A DNA stretch of 64,000 nucleotides from Paenibacillus pinistramenti (GTDB taxonomy: Bacteria > Bacillota > Bacilli > Paenibacillales > Paenibacillaceae). The notes beneath the pieces are model-generated. The model had not been told where the DNA came from. It saw only the letters and a list, made by a program, of their open reading frames with translations, and ran no database searches. This document shows positions 45,217 through 54,519 of the stretch, piece by piece. The DNA lies in contig NZ_VAWG01000003.1 in assembly GCF_005869875.1 (NCBI RefSeq), positions 1 through 64,000 on the forward strand. The letters run 5' to 3'. Both the position numbers and the translations under genes were made by a program. Numbering within the stretch: the stretch's first letter is position 1; each line of letters opens with the position of its first letter.

Positions 45217-45681
45217 CTAGCTCATGCCCGGGAATCCGGTCTGGCGGAGCGCTTCATACACAATGATAGCAGCAGAGTTGGACAGGTTTAAGGATCTCAC
45301 CTTATCCGTCATCGGCATTTTCATCGCGGTCTCCCGGTTGGCTTCAATCAGCTCCGGCGGAAGGCCTTTTGTTTCTTTGCCAAAGACAAGGAAATCGCCG
45401 TCCTGAAAGGTAAATTCGTGATAATAATTTTTGGCCTTGGTCGTTGCATAGAAGTAGCGGCCATCCGGATATGCCGCCTGAAGCTCTTCAAAGGAATCAT
45501 GGTATTCAATATGCACCGCATACCAGTAGTCAAGCCCCGCACGCTTCAGCGTCGCATCATCTGTCCGGAATCCAAGCGGCCGAACTAAGTGCAGATGGGT
45601 TCCCGTTGCTGCGCAGGTACGCGCGATGTTGCCCGTATTTGCCGGAATTTCCGGCTCAACCAATACAATATGTAAAGCCAT
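45217..45681 (-). CDS. trmL: tRNA (cytidine(34)-2'-O)-methyltransferase
   Basis: 154 residues, a minimal SPOUT-class methyltransferase that methylates the ribose of the wobble nucleotide in tRNA-Leu isoacceptors using SAM. Conserved motifs are LVEPEIPANTGNIARTCAATGTHLHLVRPLGF at the N-terminus, FGKETKGLPPELI near 95, and MPMTDKVRSLNLSNSAAIIVYEALRQ at 122-147, which forms the knotted SAM site. ATG after AGAGGTGTC. Single-gene unit. Confidence 0.95.
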   Translation of the reverse strand: MALHIVLVEPEIPANTGNIARTCAATGTHLHLVRPLGFRTDDATLKRAGLDYWYAVHIEYHDSFEELQAAYPDGRYFYATTKAKNYYHEFTFQDGDFLVFGKETKGLPPELIEANRETAMKMPMTDKVRSLNLSNSAAIIVYEALRQTGFPGMS

Positions 45682-45777
45682 GTTAATCTGACACCTCTCT
45701 GCTATAATCTAAGAGTTTCGCAATCAAACTCGCAGCCTTTATATTATAGCAAACACCTGTCCCCCAGCAAAAGAAAA

Positions 45778-45805
45778 AGAAACCCTGCCCAAGGCAAGGT
45801 TTCTT
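45778..45805 (-). terminator. Terminator of serC
   Basis: AGAAACCTTGCC/GGCAGGGTTTCT stem with a TTG loop, followed on the minus strand by a T-rich tract. It lies 22 nt after the serC stop. Confidence 0.8.
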
Positions 45806-45826
45806 CACTCACAATGCTTAGTCTAT

Positions 45827-46915
45827 TCAGCCGTTCTTACGCTGAAACTCCTCCATGAACTGAGCCAAAGCATCCACAGCTTCATAAGGCACTGCGTTAT
45901 AGATGGAAGCACGAAGGCCGCCTACGCTGCGATGGCCTTTGAGCCCTATAAAGCCTGCAGCTTCAGATTCTTTAATGAACTGCTTCTCCAGCTCTTCTGT
46001 TCCAAGCCGGAACGTCACGTTCATGATCGACCGGCTGTCAGGATTAGCAAAACCTTTATAGAAACCGCCGCTTTGGTCAATTGTATCGTAAAGCCGGCCG
46101 GCTTTCTTCCGATTCAGCTGCTCAATACCTTGAAGTCCGCCCTGCTCTTCAATCCACTTGAGCACTTCATTTACCATATAAATGGAGAAGGATGGAGGAG
46201 TGTTATACAAGGAGTCATTTTTATAATGCGTGTCATACCGGAAAATAGTCGGCAGATGCTTCGGAGACTGCTCCAGAAGCTCTTCACGGGCGATCACAAC
46301 CGTTACCCCGGAAGGACCCAGGTTCTTCTGTGCACCTGCATAAACCATACCGAAAGACTGCAAGTCAAAAGGCCGGGACAGAATGTCGCTGGACATATCC
46401 GCGATCAACGGCACATTACCCGTATCAGGATAAGTGAAGTACGCCGTTCCTTCAATCGTTTCGTTAGAAGTCAAGTGCAGATATGCGGTGTTCTCCGGCA
46501 GCTCAAGACCGGCCAAATCAGGGACTTCTCTGAAGCCTGCTGCCTCTGAGGAAGCCGCTACAAACGCCTCACCAGCCAGCTTAGCTTCCTTCAGCGCCTT
46601 ATCCGCCCAGCTGCCTGTTCTCACATAGCCGGCTGTTTTCCCCTCAGTGAGCAGGTTCAGCGGAATCATGGCGAATTGAGTCGAAGCTCCCCCCTGGAGA
46701 AACAGCACTTTGTATCCCGAAGGATTGCCGAACAGGCCGAGCAATCTGCTCTGAGCCTCTTTATGGACGGACTCATATACCGCCCCGCGGTGTGACATTT
46801 CCATGATGGACATTCCTGTTTCCTTATAATCCACAAACTCAGCTTGCGCACGCTGCAGCACCTCAAGCGGCAAAGCAGCCGGACCTGCGTTAAAATTATA
46901 GGCTCTCTTGTTCAA
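45827..46915 (-). CDS. serC: Phosphoserine aminotransferase
   Basis: About 362 residues. SerC converts 3-phosphohydroxypyruvate and glutamate to phosphoserine and 2-oxoglutarate (serine pathway; also used for pyridoxal phosphate synthesis). Blocks visible are YNFNAGPAALPLEVL at the start, FLQGGASTQFAMIPLNLL near 65, and GMVYAGAQKNLGPSGVTVVI near 180, which contains the PLP lysine. The C-terminal HRSVGGLRASIYNA is also typical. I prefer the TTG at 46915, since the product then begins MNKRAYNFNAG like other SerC proteins; an ATG at 46948 is also in frame. It stands alone between terminators. Confidence 0.94.
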   Translation of the reverse strand: MNKRAYNFNAGPAALPLEVLQRAQAEFVDYKETGMSIMEMSHRGAVYESVHKEAQSRLLGLFGNPSGYKVLFLQGGASTQFAMIPLNLLTEGKTAGYVRTGSWADKALKEAKLAGEAFVAASSEAAGFREVPDLAGLELPENTAYLHLTSNETIEGTAYFTYPDTGNVPLIADMSSDILSRPFDLQSFGMVYAGAQKNLGPSGVTVVIAREELLEQSPKHLPTIFRYDTHYKNDSLYNTPPSFSIYMVNEVLKWIEEQGGLQGIEQLNRKKAGRLYDTIDQSGGFYKGFANPDSRSIMNVTFRLGTEELEKQFIKESEAAGFIGLKGHRSVGGLRASIYNAVPYEAVDALAQFMEEFQRKNG

Positions 46916-47054
46916 AATGCTCCCATCCTCTCTTTTCTGCCACTTCATTTACGGAATATCATAACAACTCTCGTATATTCCATCAAGAGTCATCTCTGAT
47001 CTTTTTTTAATATTTTAAAGCCTTGATGCATTAAAGTAACAATTTGTTCAAAAA

Positions 47055-47086
47055 GAAAACCTTCCGGTTAAATCCGGAAGGTTTTC
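47055..47086 (-). terminator. Terminator of glnA
   Basis: GAAAACCTTCCGG/CCGGAAGGTTTTC (13 bp) around ATTTAA, with TTTTT after it on the minus strand. Confidence 0.9.
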
Positions 47087-47115
47087 GATTCGGAGATTTG
47101 CAAGATCTAACAATC

Positions 47116-48540
47116 TTACAGATCAAAGTAGAGGCTGAATTCATGCGGATGCACGCGAGTGGATACCGCTCTTGCTTCGTGACGCTTCAAATCTACAAAG
47201 TTATCAATAAATTCCTTAGTAAATACGCCGCCTTCTGTCAAGAACTCATGGTCAGCTGCCAATGCGTCAAGCGCTTCATCCAGGGAGCCTGGAACACTGC
47301 GGATATTCTGCTTCTCTGCATCGGACAATTCATAGATGTTTTTATCGAATGGACCATAGCCTTCTGTTCTAGGATCGATCTTCCGCTTGATGCCATCCAG
47401 ACCAGCCATCAGCATTGCAGCGAAGGACAGGTAAGGGTTAGCGGTGGAGTCCGGCGTACGGAACTCGATGCGGCAGCCTTTAGGTGTTACAGCAGCAACC
47501 GGGATACGAACCGCTGCAGAACGGTTACCTTTAGAGAACACAAGGTTTACTGGAGCTTCATAGCCAGGAACCAGACGTTTGAAGGAGTTTGTACTTGGGT
47601 TCGTGAACGCGATCAATGCCGGGGCATGATGCAGGATACCGCCGATGTAGTGCAAAGCTGTTTCGCTCAGATTTGCATATGCGCCTTTTTCATAGAACAA
47701 AGGCTCGCTGCCGTTAAAGATCGACTGGTGAACGTGCATGCCGCTTCCGTTGTCGCCAAACAGCGGTTTTGGCATAAAGGTTGCCACTTTGCCATGTTTG
47801 AAAGCCGTGTTTTGAACAATGTATTTGTACTTCATCAAGTTATCAGCTGTTTTAACCAAAGTGTCGAAACGGAAGTTGATCTCCGCTTGACCGGCTGTAG
47901 CCACTTCGTGGTGATGGCGCTCTACGACCAGGCCTGCTTCTTCAAGCAAACGACACATTTCGCTGCGCAGATCCTGACCTTTGTCGGTAGGAGCTACAGG
48001 GACGTATCCGCCTTTAACCGGAACTTTAAAAGCTTGGTTGCCGCCTTCTTCAATGCGGCCGCTGTTCCAGCTTGCTTCTTCGGAATCAACGGAGTAATAG
48101 GACTTATTCATGCCGCTTTCGAAACGGACATCATCAAAGATAAAGAATTCGGATTCAGGAGCAAAATTAGCGTGAGTACCGATACCGCTGTCCTGCAGAT
48201 ACTCCTCAGCGCGTACGGCGATGCTGCGCGGATCGCGCTCGTAACGTTCGCCTTCTGGTGTATAAATATCACACAATACGTTCAAAGTCGGGTGAGCTGT
48301 GAAAGGATCAACGAATACAGAACCGCTGTCAGGCATCATAACCATATCGGACTCTTCGATTCCACGGAAACCAGGAATGGAAGAACCGTCAAAAGCTACA
48401 CCGTTAACGAAGGTTTCTTCGTCCACTGCAGAAGCAGGAAGTGAGATGTGATGTGAACGGCCTGCCAAATCAGTAAAACGGAAATCGACCCACTCAATCT
48501 GTTGTTCTTCAATTAATTTCAAAACATCCTGTGCTGACAT
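47116..48540 (-). CDS. glnA: Glutamine synthetase, class GSI-beta type
   Basis: 474 residues: ammonia + glutamate + ATP to glutamine. Motifs are FDGSSIPGF near 50, the ATP/metal region HHEVATAGQAEINFRF, FGDNGSGMHVHQS near 262 and NRSAAVRIP near 340. It carries the ~25-residue insert (FFIFDDVRFESGMNKSYYSV to EEASWNSGR, near 125-160) typical of the longer GSI-beta class. The 444-residue GSI-alpha of B. subtilis lacks this insert. A tyrosine at the position adenylylated in enterobacteria (FDKNIYEL) is present. ATG at 48540 behind GGGAGGAAAAAT. A SigA promoter and a GlnR/TnrA-like box are upstream. No glnR gene precedes it, unlike the glnRA operon. Confidence 0.95.
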   Translation of the reverse strand: MSAQDVLKLIEEQQIEWVDFRFTDLAGRSHHISLPASAVDEETFVNGVAFDGSSIPGFRGIEESDMVMMPDSGSVFVDPFTAHPTLNVLCDIYTPEGERYERDPRSIAVRAEEYLQDSGIGTHANFAPESEFFIFDDVRFESGMNKSYYSVDSEEASWNSGRIEEGGNQAFKVPVKGGYVPVAPTDKGQDLRSEMCRLLEEAGLVVERHHHEVATAGQAEINFRFDTLVKTADNLMKYKYIVQNTAFKHGKVATFMPKPLFGDNGSGMHVHQSIFNGSEPLFYEKGAYANLSETALHYIGGILHHAPALIAFTNPSTNSFKRLVPGYEAPVNLVFSKGNRSAAVRIPVAAVTPKGCRIEFRTPDSTANPYLSFAAMLMAGLDGIKRKIDPRTEGYGPFDKNIYELSDAEKQNIRSVPGSLDEALDALAADHEFLTEGGVFTKEFIDNFVDLKRHEARAVSTRVHPHEFSLYFDL

Positions 48541-48620
48541 CCTATTTTTCCTCCCAATCACGAACATTAAAGCGCAATCCGACGATTAACGTTCATACTT
48601 TTTTTATTTTTATTGTGGTC

Positions 48621-48649
48621 ATTATAAATCTCAAATAGGTAAACGTCAA
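48621..48649 (-). promoter_or_regulatory. SigA promoter of glnA
   Basis: TTGACG (48644-48649), 17-nt spacer, TATAAT (48621-48626) on the minus strand. Near-consensus; predicted start near 48614, a 74-nt leader. Confidence 0.85.
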
Positions 48650-48678
48650 TAGCTATGTAAGGTATTTTCGGTGATATG

Positions 48679-48695
48679 TGTCAGGTATTATCACA
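48679..48695 (-). promoter_or_regulatory. GlnR/TnrA-like operator upstream of glnA
   Basis: TGTGATAATACCTGACA on the minus strand matches the GlnR/TnrA consensus TGTNANAWWWTMTNACA except at one position. Its centre is about 73 bp upstream of the predicted glnA start. This location would suit activation, or one half of a looped repression site. Confidence 0.7.
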
Positions 48696-48824
48696 TTTAC
48701 CCCACTGCTGTAAAGCACAAAATTTCAATAGCCCTTCGGAACTCCGAAGGGCTGGGGGAAGCCTGTTCTCTGCTGGACTCGCTTACGCCTTCTGCTGTGT
48801 ACAGAGGTCGTTATAACCGTTATC

Positions 48825-49883
48825 TTATGAACCCACGATTCCTAGTTCCAGTTCCTGCTGCGGAACTTTGAAGCTGCGGCCTACTAGAGGAGCCAGCTTG
48901 CCTAAATCCTGAAGCAGTTTCGAGAACTGATCCGGGAACAGCGACTGTACGCCGTCTCCTGTCATGGAGTTATCCGGGTCCGTGTGCATTTCAACAATAA
49001 GCCCGTCCGCCCCGGCGGCTACAGAGGCTTTGGACATCGGTTCAACGAGCTCCCGGCGGCCTGTGCCATGGCTTGGATCCGAAATGACCGGTAAATGACT
49101 CAGGTGCTTCAAGGACGGAATAGCTGCCAAATCGAGCGTATTTCGGGTATAGGTCTCAAAGGTGCGGATGCCGCGTTCACACAGCATGACATTCGGATTG
49201 CCGCCTGCCAAGATATATTCAGCTGCATTCAAGAGCTCGTCATAGGTGGCGCTGAAGCCGCGCTTAAGCAGAACCGGCTTGCCGCATTCCCCCAATTTGC
49301 GGAGCAAATCAAAGTTTTGCATATTTCTTGTACCGACCTGCAGAATATCCGCATACTCGGCACAAATATCGACGTACTCCGGTGTCATGACTTCCGTAAT
49401 CGTCAGCAAGCCGTGCTTTCGGCCCGCCTCGGCCATCATGACCAGTCCTTCCACTCCAATGCCCTGGAAGCTGTAAGGGCCGGTGCGCGGCTTAAATGCG
49501 CCTCCGCGAAGCACCTGTGCGCCCGCAACTTTGACCAGTCTGGCGATCTCATCAATTTGCTCCGGGGATTCGACCGCGCAGGGACCGCCCATAATGACAA
49601 TCTCTTCCCCGCCAATCCGGACGTCTCCGATCTGGATCACTGTATCCTCCGGGTGAAAATCACGGCTTGCCAATTTGTAGGATTTGGTGATCTTAACGAC
49701 GCTCTCCACGTCTTTCATTTGTCTTAAATGCTCGGCAAGCTTAGGTTCAATCCGGCCGATGAGACCAATAACGGTTCGGTCATTTCCGCGTGAAATATGG
49801 GTTTGGATTCCTTCCTGTTCTATTAATGCAGCAATTTCCCGGACACGCTCTTCCGGTGTATGGGCAGAAGTAATGACGATCAT
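48825..49883 (-). CDS. aroF: 3-deoxy-7-phosphoheptulonate (DAHP) synthase, type I-beta
   Basis: 352 residues. The enzyme condenses phosphoenolpyruvate and erythrose-4-phosphate, the first step of the shikimate pathway. An N-terminal regulatory ferredoxin-like domain of about 85 residues (MIVITSAHTPEERVREIAALIEQEG) precedes the barrel. Barrel blocks are MGGPCAVESPEQI near 100, FKPRTGPYSFQG near 135, LLKRGFSATYDELLNAAEYI near 210, and ISDPSHGTGRRELVEPM near 270. The ATG at 49883 has AGAGGAAGTG upstream and matches the family start; an in-frame ATG at 49913 is less likely. The symbol follows the usual Firmicute naming. Confidence 0.94.
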   Translation of the reverse strand: MIVITSAHTPEERVREIAALIEQEGIQTHISRGNDRTVIGLIGRIEPKLAEHLRQMKDVESVVKITKSYKLASRDFHPEDTVIQIGDVRIGGEEIVIMGGPCAVESPEQIDEIARLVKVAGAQVLRGGAFKPRTGPYSFQGIGVEGLVMMAEAGRKHGLLTITEVMTPEYVDICAEYADILQVGTRNMQNFDLLRKLGECGKPVLLKRGFSATYDELLNAAEYILAGGNPNVMLCERGIRTFETYTRNTLDLAAIPSLKHLSHLPVISDPSHGTGRRELVEPMSKASVAAGADGLIVEMHTDPDNSMTGDGVQSLFPDQFSKLLQDLGKLAPLVGRSFKVPQQELELGIVGS

Positions 49884-50088
49884 CAGGGCACTTCCTCTCG
49901 ATTTATTAACCATTAGCCATTCGGATAAGAACAGCTTTTCACTTTCTCACTTAAACGCTTGTTTGCTTTTAAGCTTTTATTTGTTAAAGTAAATATAATC
50001 GAGATTTCCTTTCTCGTCAAGAAAGTTATTTCGTTATAGGGGTTGTAGGACAATAAGAGGATAACAAGAGGACAATAAAACATTAAAA

Positions 50089-50104
50089 GCGCCTGATTAG
50101 GCGC
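50089..50104 (-). terminator. Short terminator after the pseudo-receiver/Hpt gene
   Basis: GCGCCTAATCAGGCGC hairpin followed by TTTTAATGTTTTATT on the minus strand. Confidence 0.65.
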
Positions 50105-50125
50105 CCCCAATGATCTTACCTGCTC

Positions 50126-50986
50126 TTACAAAACAGCCAGAGACTTCTCCAGAGCGGCATAAGACTCTTCAAACAGCTGCTCTAACCGCTCGAGCAGACT
50201 ATAGCTGGCTGTCAGACCGGCCAAACAGCCCTGCTCGATTTCTCCGCATACTTTGGCAAAATAAGCCATACCGATGCTGAGGCTGCCGGATTTCAGGCTG
50301 TGCGCCACCTCCGCTGCCAGCTGAAGCTGCCCGTCTTCATGCAAGCGGATGAGCTTGGTTATCCGCTCAGGCGTCTCCTTACGCAGAAGCTCCAGCAGCG
50401 AGCGGATCATCTCCCGGCTCCCGTCGTCGATTTCAATAAGCGCACGGACGGTTTCAATATTAAGCAGGCCCCGCTGAAGATGCGGCTCTGTCAACCAGCC
50501 GTATACCGCCGCCTGAAGCTCATCCAGACCGAATGGCGCAGGAATCAGATCGCTTATCCCTGCTGACCTGTATTTATCCAGCTCTTCCTTACTGGTCCGA
50601 TCAATAATAAGCAGCAGAGAAACCGGAAACCAGCCGTTCTCTTTCTCCAGAGCCCGAATCTTCCAGGCAGCCTCCTGCGCTCCTTCAGCAGTCCGGTTAT
50701 CCCAAAGAATGAGTGCATAGGGATAATTAAATCTTGCATTAACAGCCTGCCGCGAATCTTTGACCACATCAATCTCCCGGATGCCCAGCCTCTTAAGAGC
50801 GTCCAGCACAGAAGCTGCCTGTCCGGCGGCATCCCCAACAACGAGAAGCCTGGCCTTGGCCAGGTCCTCTGCACCCTGCTCCGAAACCGGGCCATCCTCC
50901 AAATAGGCTAAGCTGCCTTCTACGGGCGGTTTCTCCTCCCATGCCGGCTCCGGCTTCAAACGAAGTGAATCTCTTACGCTTTCCAT
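50126..50986 (-). CDS. Pseudo-receiver/Hpt phosphotransfer protein
   Basis: 286 residues. A receiver-like domain spans about 45-160 (ARLLVVGDAAGQAASVLDALKRLG, then YALILWDNRTAEGA with the acceptor-position Asp). It lacks the second acidic residue and has APF where receivers carry the conserved KPF lysine, so it is probably not a normal phospho-switch. The C-terminal Hpt domain spans about 185-286 with the phospho-histidine motif AAEVAHSLKSGSLSIG near 240. Hpt proteins relay phosphate between kinases and response regulators. The ATG at 50986 has AAAGGAGGAG upstream; an open frame extends to 51088 without a site. No kinase is adjacent. Confidence 0.85.
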   Translation of the reverse strand: MESVRDSLRLKPEPAWEEKPPVEGSLAYLEDGPVSEQGAEDLAKARLLVVGDAAGQAASVLDALKRLGIREIDVVKDSRQAVNARFNYPYALILWDNRTAEGAQEAAWKIRALEKENGWFPVSLLLIIDRTSKEELDKYRSAGISDLIPAPFGLDELQAAVYGWLTEPHLQRGLLNIETVRALIEIDDGSREMIRSLLELLRKETPERITKLIRLHEDGQLQLAAEVAHSLKSGSLSIGMAYFAKVCGEIEQGCLAGLTASYSLLERLEQLFEESYAALEKSLAVL

Positions 50987-51121
50987 ACCAATCTCCTCCT
51001 TTACCTGTCCTGAGCGGACCGGTGAATGATTATCTGGATCAGTAATACTGGAGAAACGTGTTCCGGCCTGTTTTCCCAAATCATACAATCTATTTCCATT
51101 ATAAGCGTTTTACTAGCATAG

Positions 51122-51142
51122 AAAAACCCGCCAGAGGCGGGT
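51122..51142 (-). terminator. Terminator of ispH
   Basis: ACCCGCCTCTGGCGGGT hairpin (51126-51142) followed by TTTTC on the minus strand. Confidence 0.8.
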
Positions 51143-51204
51143 CCAAACAATTAAATATGCAATTTCTTATATGGAAATTCTTAAATGGACTGTAATCGGC
51201 CGGG

Positions 51205-52167
51205 TCATGATTCCGCAGAAGCAGCCGCCTTGGCTTTCACCGGCGGAAGCAGTTTCTGCATATTAACCGTCCTCACAAGTTCCCAGGTGTCCGGATTATC
51301 GTTATCATACTGCTCCAGATAGGAGATAACCTCTTTGGTGATAGGAGTCGGCGTAGAAGCGCCCGAAGTGACAGCAACCCGCTTCTTGCCGATGAGCCAT
51401 TCCCGTTTAAGTTCTGACAAGTCCGCAATCCGGTAAGCTTTAACACCGGCGATTTCTTCCGCCACCTGGGCCAGGCGGTTGGAATTGTTGCTGCGGGGGT
51501 CTCCCACGACAATGACCAGCTCCGCTTGACCAGCCTGATCGGCAACGGCTTCCTGGCGGACCTGAGTGGCCAGACAGATCTCATTATGCACTTCGGCAGC
51601 CGGATATCTCTCCAGCAGCTTCTTCATAATATGCTTGATATCCCACTGGCTCATGGTCGTTTGATTCGTAATCAGAATCTTGTCCGCCTGCAGCTGAAGC
51701 TGCTCGATCTCTTCTTCTTTCTCGATCAGATGGACATGTCCCGGCGCAATGCCGACTGCGCCCTCCGGCTCGGGATGACCCTTCTTGCCGATATAAATAA
51801 TTTCAAAGCCCTCGGCAGCCTTCTCCTCGATCAGGACATGGGTCTTCGTTACATCGGGACAAGTAGCATCAACCGTGGTGAGCCCTTTCTCCCTGGCTCT
51901 TCTCCGCACCTCCGGAGATACTCCGTGTGCGGTAAAGATCACCGTTCCATGATCCACCTGGTCAAGAATATCCAGACGGTTCGGGCCGTCCAGCGTAATA
52001 ATCCCTTCATCTTCAAAGGAATTGGTCACATGACTGTTGTGTACAATCATGCCAAGTATATAAATAGGCCGCGGGAGATCAAGGTTCTTGGCGGCTTGGC
52101 GCGCAAGCACCATCGCGTCGACAACTCCGTAGCAATAACCGCGCGGCGATATTTTTACAATTTCCAT
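51205..52167 (-). CDS. ispH: 4-hydroxy-3-methylbut-2-enyl diphosphate reductase
   Basis: 320 residues. IspH is the last enzyme of the MEP pathway and makes IPP and DMAPP using an iron-sulfur cluster. The three cluster cysteines are visible in [11 protein letters not shown] (C12), [11 protein letters not shown] near 95 and [13 protein letters not shown] near 190. Further conserved blocks are [15 protein letters not shown] near 45, [15 protein letters not shown] near 220 and [10 protein letters not shown] near 270. The ATG at 52167 follows AAAGGCGGG and is preferred to an ATG at 52233. It lies downstream of the two-component pair but is probably transcribed on its own. Confidence 0.97.
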   Translation of the reverse strand: MEIVKISPRGYCYGVVDAMVLARQAAKNLDLPRPIYILGMIVHNSHVTNSFEDEGIITLDGPNRLDILDQVDHGTVIFTAHGVSPEVRRRAREKGLTTVDATCPDVTKTHVLIEEKAAEGFEIIYIGKKGHPEPEGAVGIAPGHVHLIEKEEEIEQLQLQADKILITNQTTMSQWDIKHIMKKLLERYPAAEVHNEICLATQVRQEAVADQAGQAELVIVVGDPRSNNSNRLAQVAEEIAGVKAYRIADLSELKREWLIGKKRVAVTSGASTPTPITKEVISYLEQYDNDNPDTWELVRTVNMQKLLPPVKAKAAASAES

Positions 52168-52247
52168 GGCAATTAACCCGCCTTTCCATCTTCCTGCTTG
52201 TAGAATAAGTGCTGTAACCGATGCAGGAACCACTCCATTATACCTTA

Positions 52248-53723
52248 TTATGCAGCGGCGTTAAAGGTTGCCGGAAGCCAGATCAGGAAGGTTGTGCCTT
52301 CGCCTTTGCGGGTAAAGACCTCTACCGAACCCCGGTGTTCGTCAATAATCCACTTGCCGATAGACAAGCCGAGGCCGGTGCCGGGAGTAACGCCTCTTGA
52401 CTGGTCTGCGCGGTAGAAACGGTCAAAAATATGCTCAACCTCCGAGCGTTCCATACCGATGCCTGTATCCTCAATCCGAATCCCAAGCTGGCCGTCATTT
52501 CGGAGCGTATCAATTATTACTTTACCGGAAGGCGTGTATTTGAAAGCATTTTCAATAAAAATAAAGAGCATCTGCTGTAAATAATCGCGGTCTCCCTCTA
52601 CAACAGCGTCTTCCAGCGCACTCAGATCGCCCTGCAGCCATTCGGCTTTTCTCGGCAGAAACTGGGCACGGCGGATAACATCAGTTACCAGCGGCTCCAT
52701 CTCCACGGCTGTCTTCTCGATCGTTTGACCCGCATCCGCGCGGGCAAGAGACAGCATGTCATTGACGAGACGGCTCATGCGGCTCGCTTCATCGGCAATA
52801 TCGCTGATCGCTTCGACGGACATGAGATGCATATCGGCCGGATTAAGCTTGCTTCTGCCCTCGTCTTCCTGCGTCCACACCTTCTTCAGGAGATCTACAT
52901 TCCCGCGGATGGTAGTCAGCGGAGTGCGGAGCTCATGCGACGCATCGGAGACAAAGCGGCGCTGCGCGGCATAGGCGTCATCCAGTTCATTGTAAAAGGT
53001 CTCCGTCCGCGAAAGCATCCGGTTCACTGTACCGATCAGCTGCCCGATCTCGTCCTGCGGACCGTCGTAATCAATCCGGACGCTGAGATCATTCCCGGTC
53101 TGGATCTGATCCGCAGCCTTAATCACCTTGCCGATCGGCTTCATAGACGTACGTGCGAGGAATAAGCCAAACGTTGAAGCTACAAGGATTGTAATGATCG
53201 ACCCGAATAACAGCACATGCCACAGCTGATCCATAATCCGGTTCTCGGATGCGGTATTCGCTGCAAGCTCGACAAGCCCGATCACGCTGGACTTTCCAGA
53301 GTCCGTCGTGGCTGTAATCGGTACCAGCAGGACGCTGTACTGGTTGCCTCCGACCTTCACATTTTCAAAATGAGCCTTTGGATTGCTTCCCATTTCCTCT
53401 GCTTCCGGGACAGGAAACTCCATGGCACGGTTCTTCAGGCCGTTCGACACCTGCGTTAACCCGGAAATGTAGCTGTGGGTCTGCCAGAAGATCTGGGCGT
53501 CCTCCAGCCGGATCCGCTGATTCATATCAGGCGTCAGATCAAAGCCTTGGATGGAAGTAATGTTGAGGGAAGCCAGTGTCGGATTCGCCTGCTCGATAAT
53601 TTTTTTCTTGACCTCTGAAAAAATATTATGCCTTACGATGCCGTAAATCGATGCACAAAATACAAGAAGTGTTACGGCCAGAATACCCGTGTACCAGGCC
53701 GTTAATCTGAGCCTGATGGACAT
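52248..53723 (-). CDS. Membrane sensor histidine kinase
   Basis: 491 residues. TM1 lies at about 8-28, an extracytoplasmic sensor region at about 29-165, TM2 at 167-188 ([20 protein letters not shown]), then a HAMP domain. The HisKA H-box is [18 protein letters not shown] near 265. The ATPase domain carries [32 protein letters not shown] and GTGLGLSIG. It pairs with the response regulator gene, whose stop ends 1 nt before its ATG. Because htrA is immediately upstream of the pair, a role in sensing secretion or envelope stress is likely (inference). Confidence 0.94.
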   Translation of the reverse strand: MSIRLRLTAWYTGILAVTLLVFCASIYGIVRHNIFSEVKKKIIEQANPTLASLNITSIQGFDLTPDMNQRIRLEDAQIFWQTHSYISGLTQVSNGLKNRAMEFPVPEAEEMGSNPKAHFENVKVGGNQYSVLLVPITATTDSGKSSVIGLVELAANTASENRIMDQLWHVLLFGSIITILVASTFGLFLARTSMKPIGKVIKAADQIQTGNDLSVRIDYDGPQDEIGQLIGTVNRMLSRTETFYNELDDAYAAQRRFVSDASHELRTPLTTIRGNVDLLKKVWTQEDEGRSKLNPADMHLMSVEAISDIADEASRMSRLVNDMLSLARADAGQTIEKTAVEMEPLVTDVIRRAQFLPRKAEWLQGDLSALEDAVVEGDRDYLQQMLFIFIENAFKYTPSGKVIIDTLRNDGQLGIRIEDTGIGMERSEVEHIFDRFYRADQSRGVTPGTGLGLSIGKWIIDEHRGSVEVFTRKGEGTTFLIWLPATFNAAA

Positions 53724-53724
53724 C

Positions 53725-54414
53725 TCAGGAATCCCCTCTCAAAATATATCCGGCTCCGCGGATCGTCTGAATAACCCGTTTGCCTCCGTACTCCTCCGTC
53801 TTCTGCCGCAGCATAGCGATATAAACCTCCAGAACGTTGGATTCTCCGCTGTAATCATAACCCCATATTTTGTCCATGATGAGGTCACGGGTGAGCAGGC
53901 GTTTTGGATTTTGCATGAACAGATGGAGAAGATCGAATTCTTTCGCTGTCAGCTCCAGCCGCTGACCGGAACGGACAACCTCCCTGGCGTCCAGGTCCAT
54001 AATGATATCTTCAAAAATAAGGCGCTGACCGCCGCCTTCCCCGTTCGGCTCCTTGCGTCTCAGCAGGGCACGGACGCGCGCCAGGAGCTCCTCCAGCGCA
54101 AAAGGCTTGACCAGATAATCGTCAGCGCCGTTATCAAGCCCCTTCACCCGGTTCTCTACCTCATCCTTGGCCGTGAGCATCAATACGGGAACTGTGCTTC
54201 CGCCTTCCCGCAATCTGCGGCACACCTCAAAGCCGTCAAGCTGAGGCATCATCACGTCCAGAATGATCAGATCAGGATCGGAGGACATCATCATTTTTAA
54301 ACCTTCGAGTCCATTGTTGGCCGTATAAACATCGTATCCTTCAAATGCCAGTCCGCGCCGCAGCATGGACGTAATCTTCTCATCATCATCAATAACCAAA
54401 ATTCCGTTTCTCAC
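53725..54414 (-). CDS. OmpR/PhoB-family response regulator
   Basis: 229 residues. Receiver domain with the acidic pair (VIDDDEK), phosphorylation site DLIILDVMMPQLDG near 51 and lysine in YLVKPFAL near 101. A C-terminal winged helix follows with LTAKEFDLLHLFMQNPKRLLTRDLIMDKIWG. The GTG start at 54414 has GGAGG 8 nt upstream; a TTG further upstream in the frame has none. First gene of the regulator-kinase pair, downstream of htrA. Confidence 0.95.
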   Translation of the reverse strand: MRNGILVIDDDEKITSMLRRGLAFEGYDVYTANNGLEGLKMMMSSDPDLIILDVMMPQLDGFEVCRRLREGGSTVPVLMLTAKDEVENRVKGLDNGADDYLVKPFALEELLARVRALLRRKEPNGEGGGQRLIFEDIIMDLDAREVVRSGQRLELTAKEFDLLHLFMQNPKRLLTRDLIMDKIWGYDYSGESNVLEVYIAMLRQKTEEYGGKRVIQTIRGAGYILRGDS

Positions 54415-54455
54415 CCGAGCATCCTCCAATAAATCAATATTCCTTGCTTATAAAT

Positions 54456-54487
54456 AGAAGCGGTAGGGAATGAACCCTGCCGCTTCT
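54456..54487 (-). terminator. Hairpin between htrA and the response regulator gene
   Basis: AGAAGCGG.AGGG and CCCT.CCGCTTCT form a 13-bp stem (one G-T pair) around TTCATT. It partly separates htrA from the regulator-kinase pair. The T-tract is weak, so read-through is possible. Confidence 0.6.
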
Positions 54488-54519
54488 CATTAAAGCTCCA
54501 CATGCAGCCGTCGTCAAGA

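Noticed and set aside
47044-48444. 466-codon open frame on the plus strand
   Set aside because: Lies antisense over glnA, has no ribosome binding site, and its translation looks like no protein family; an artefact of codon bias in glnA.
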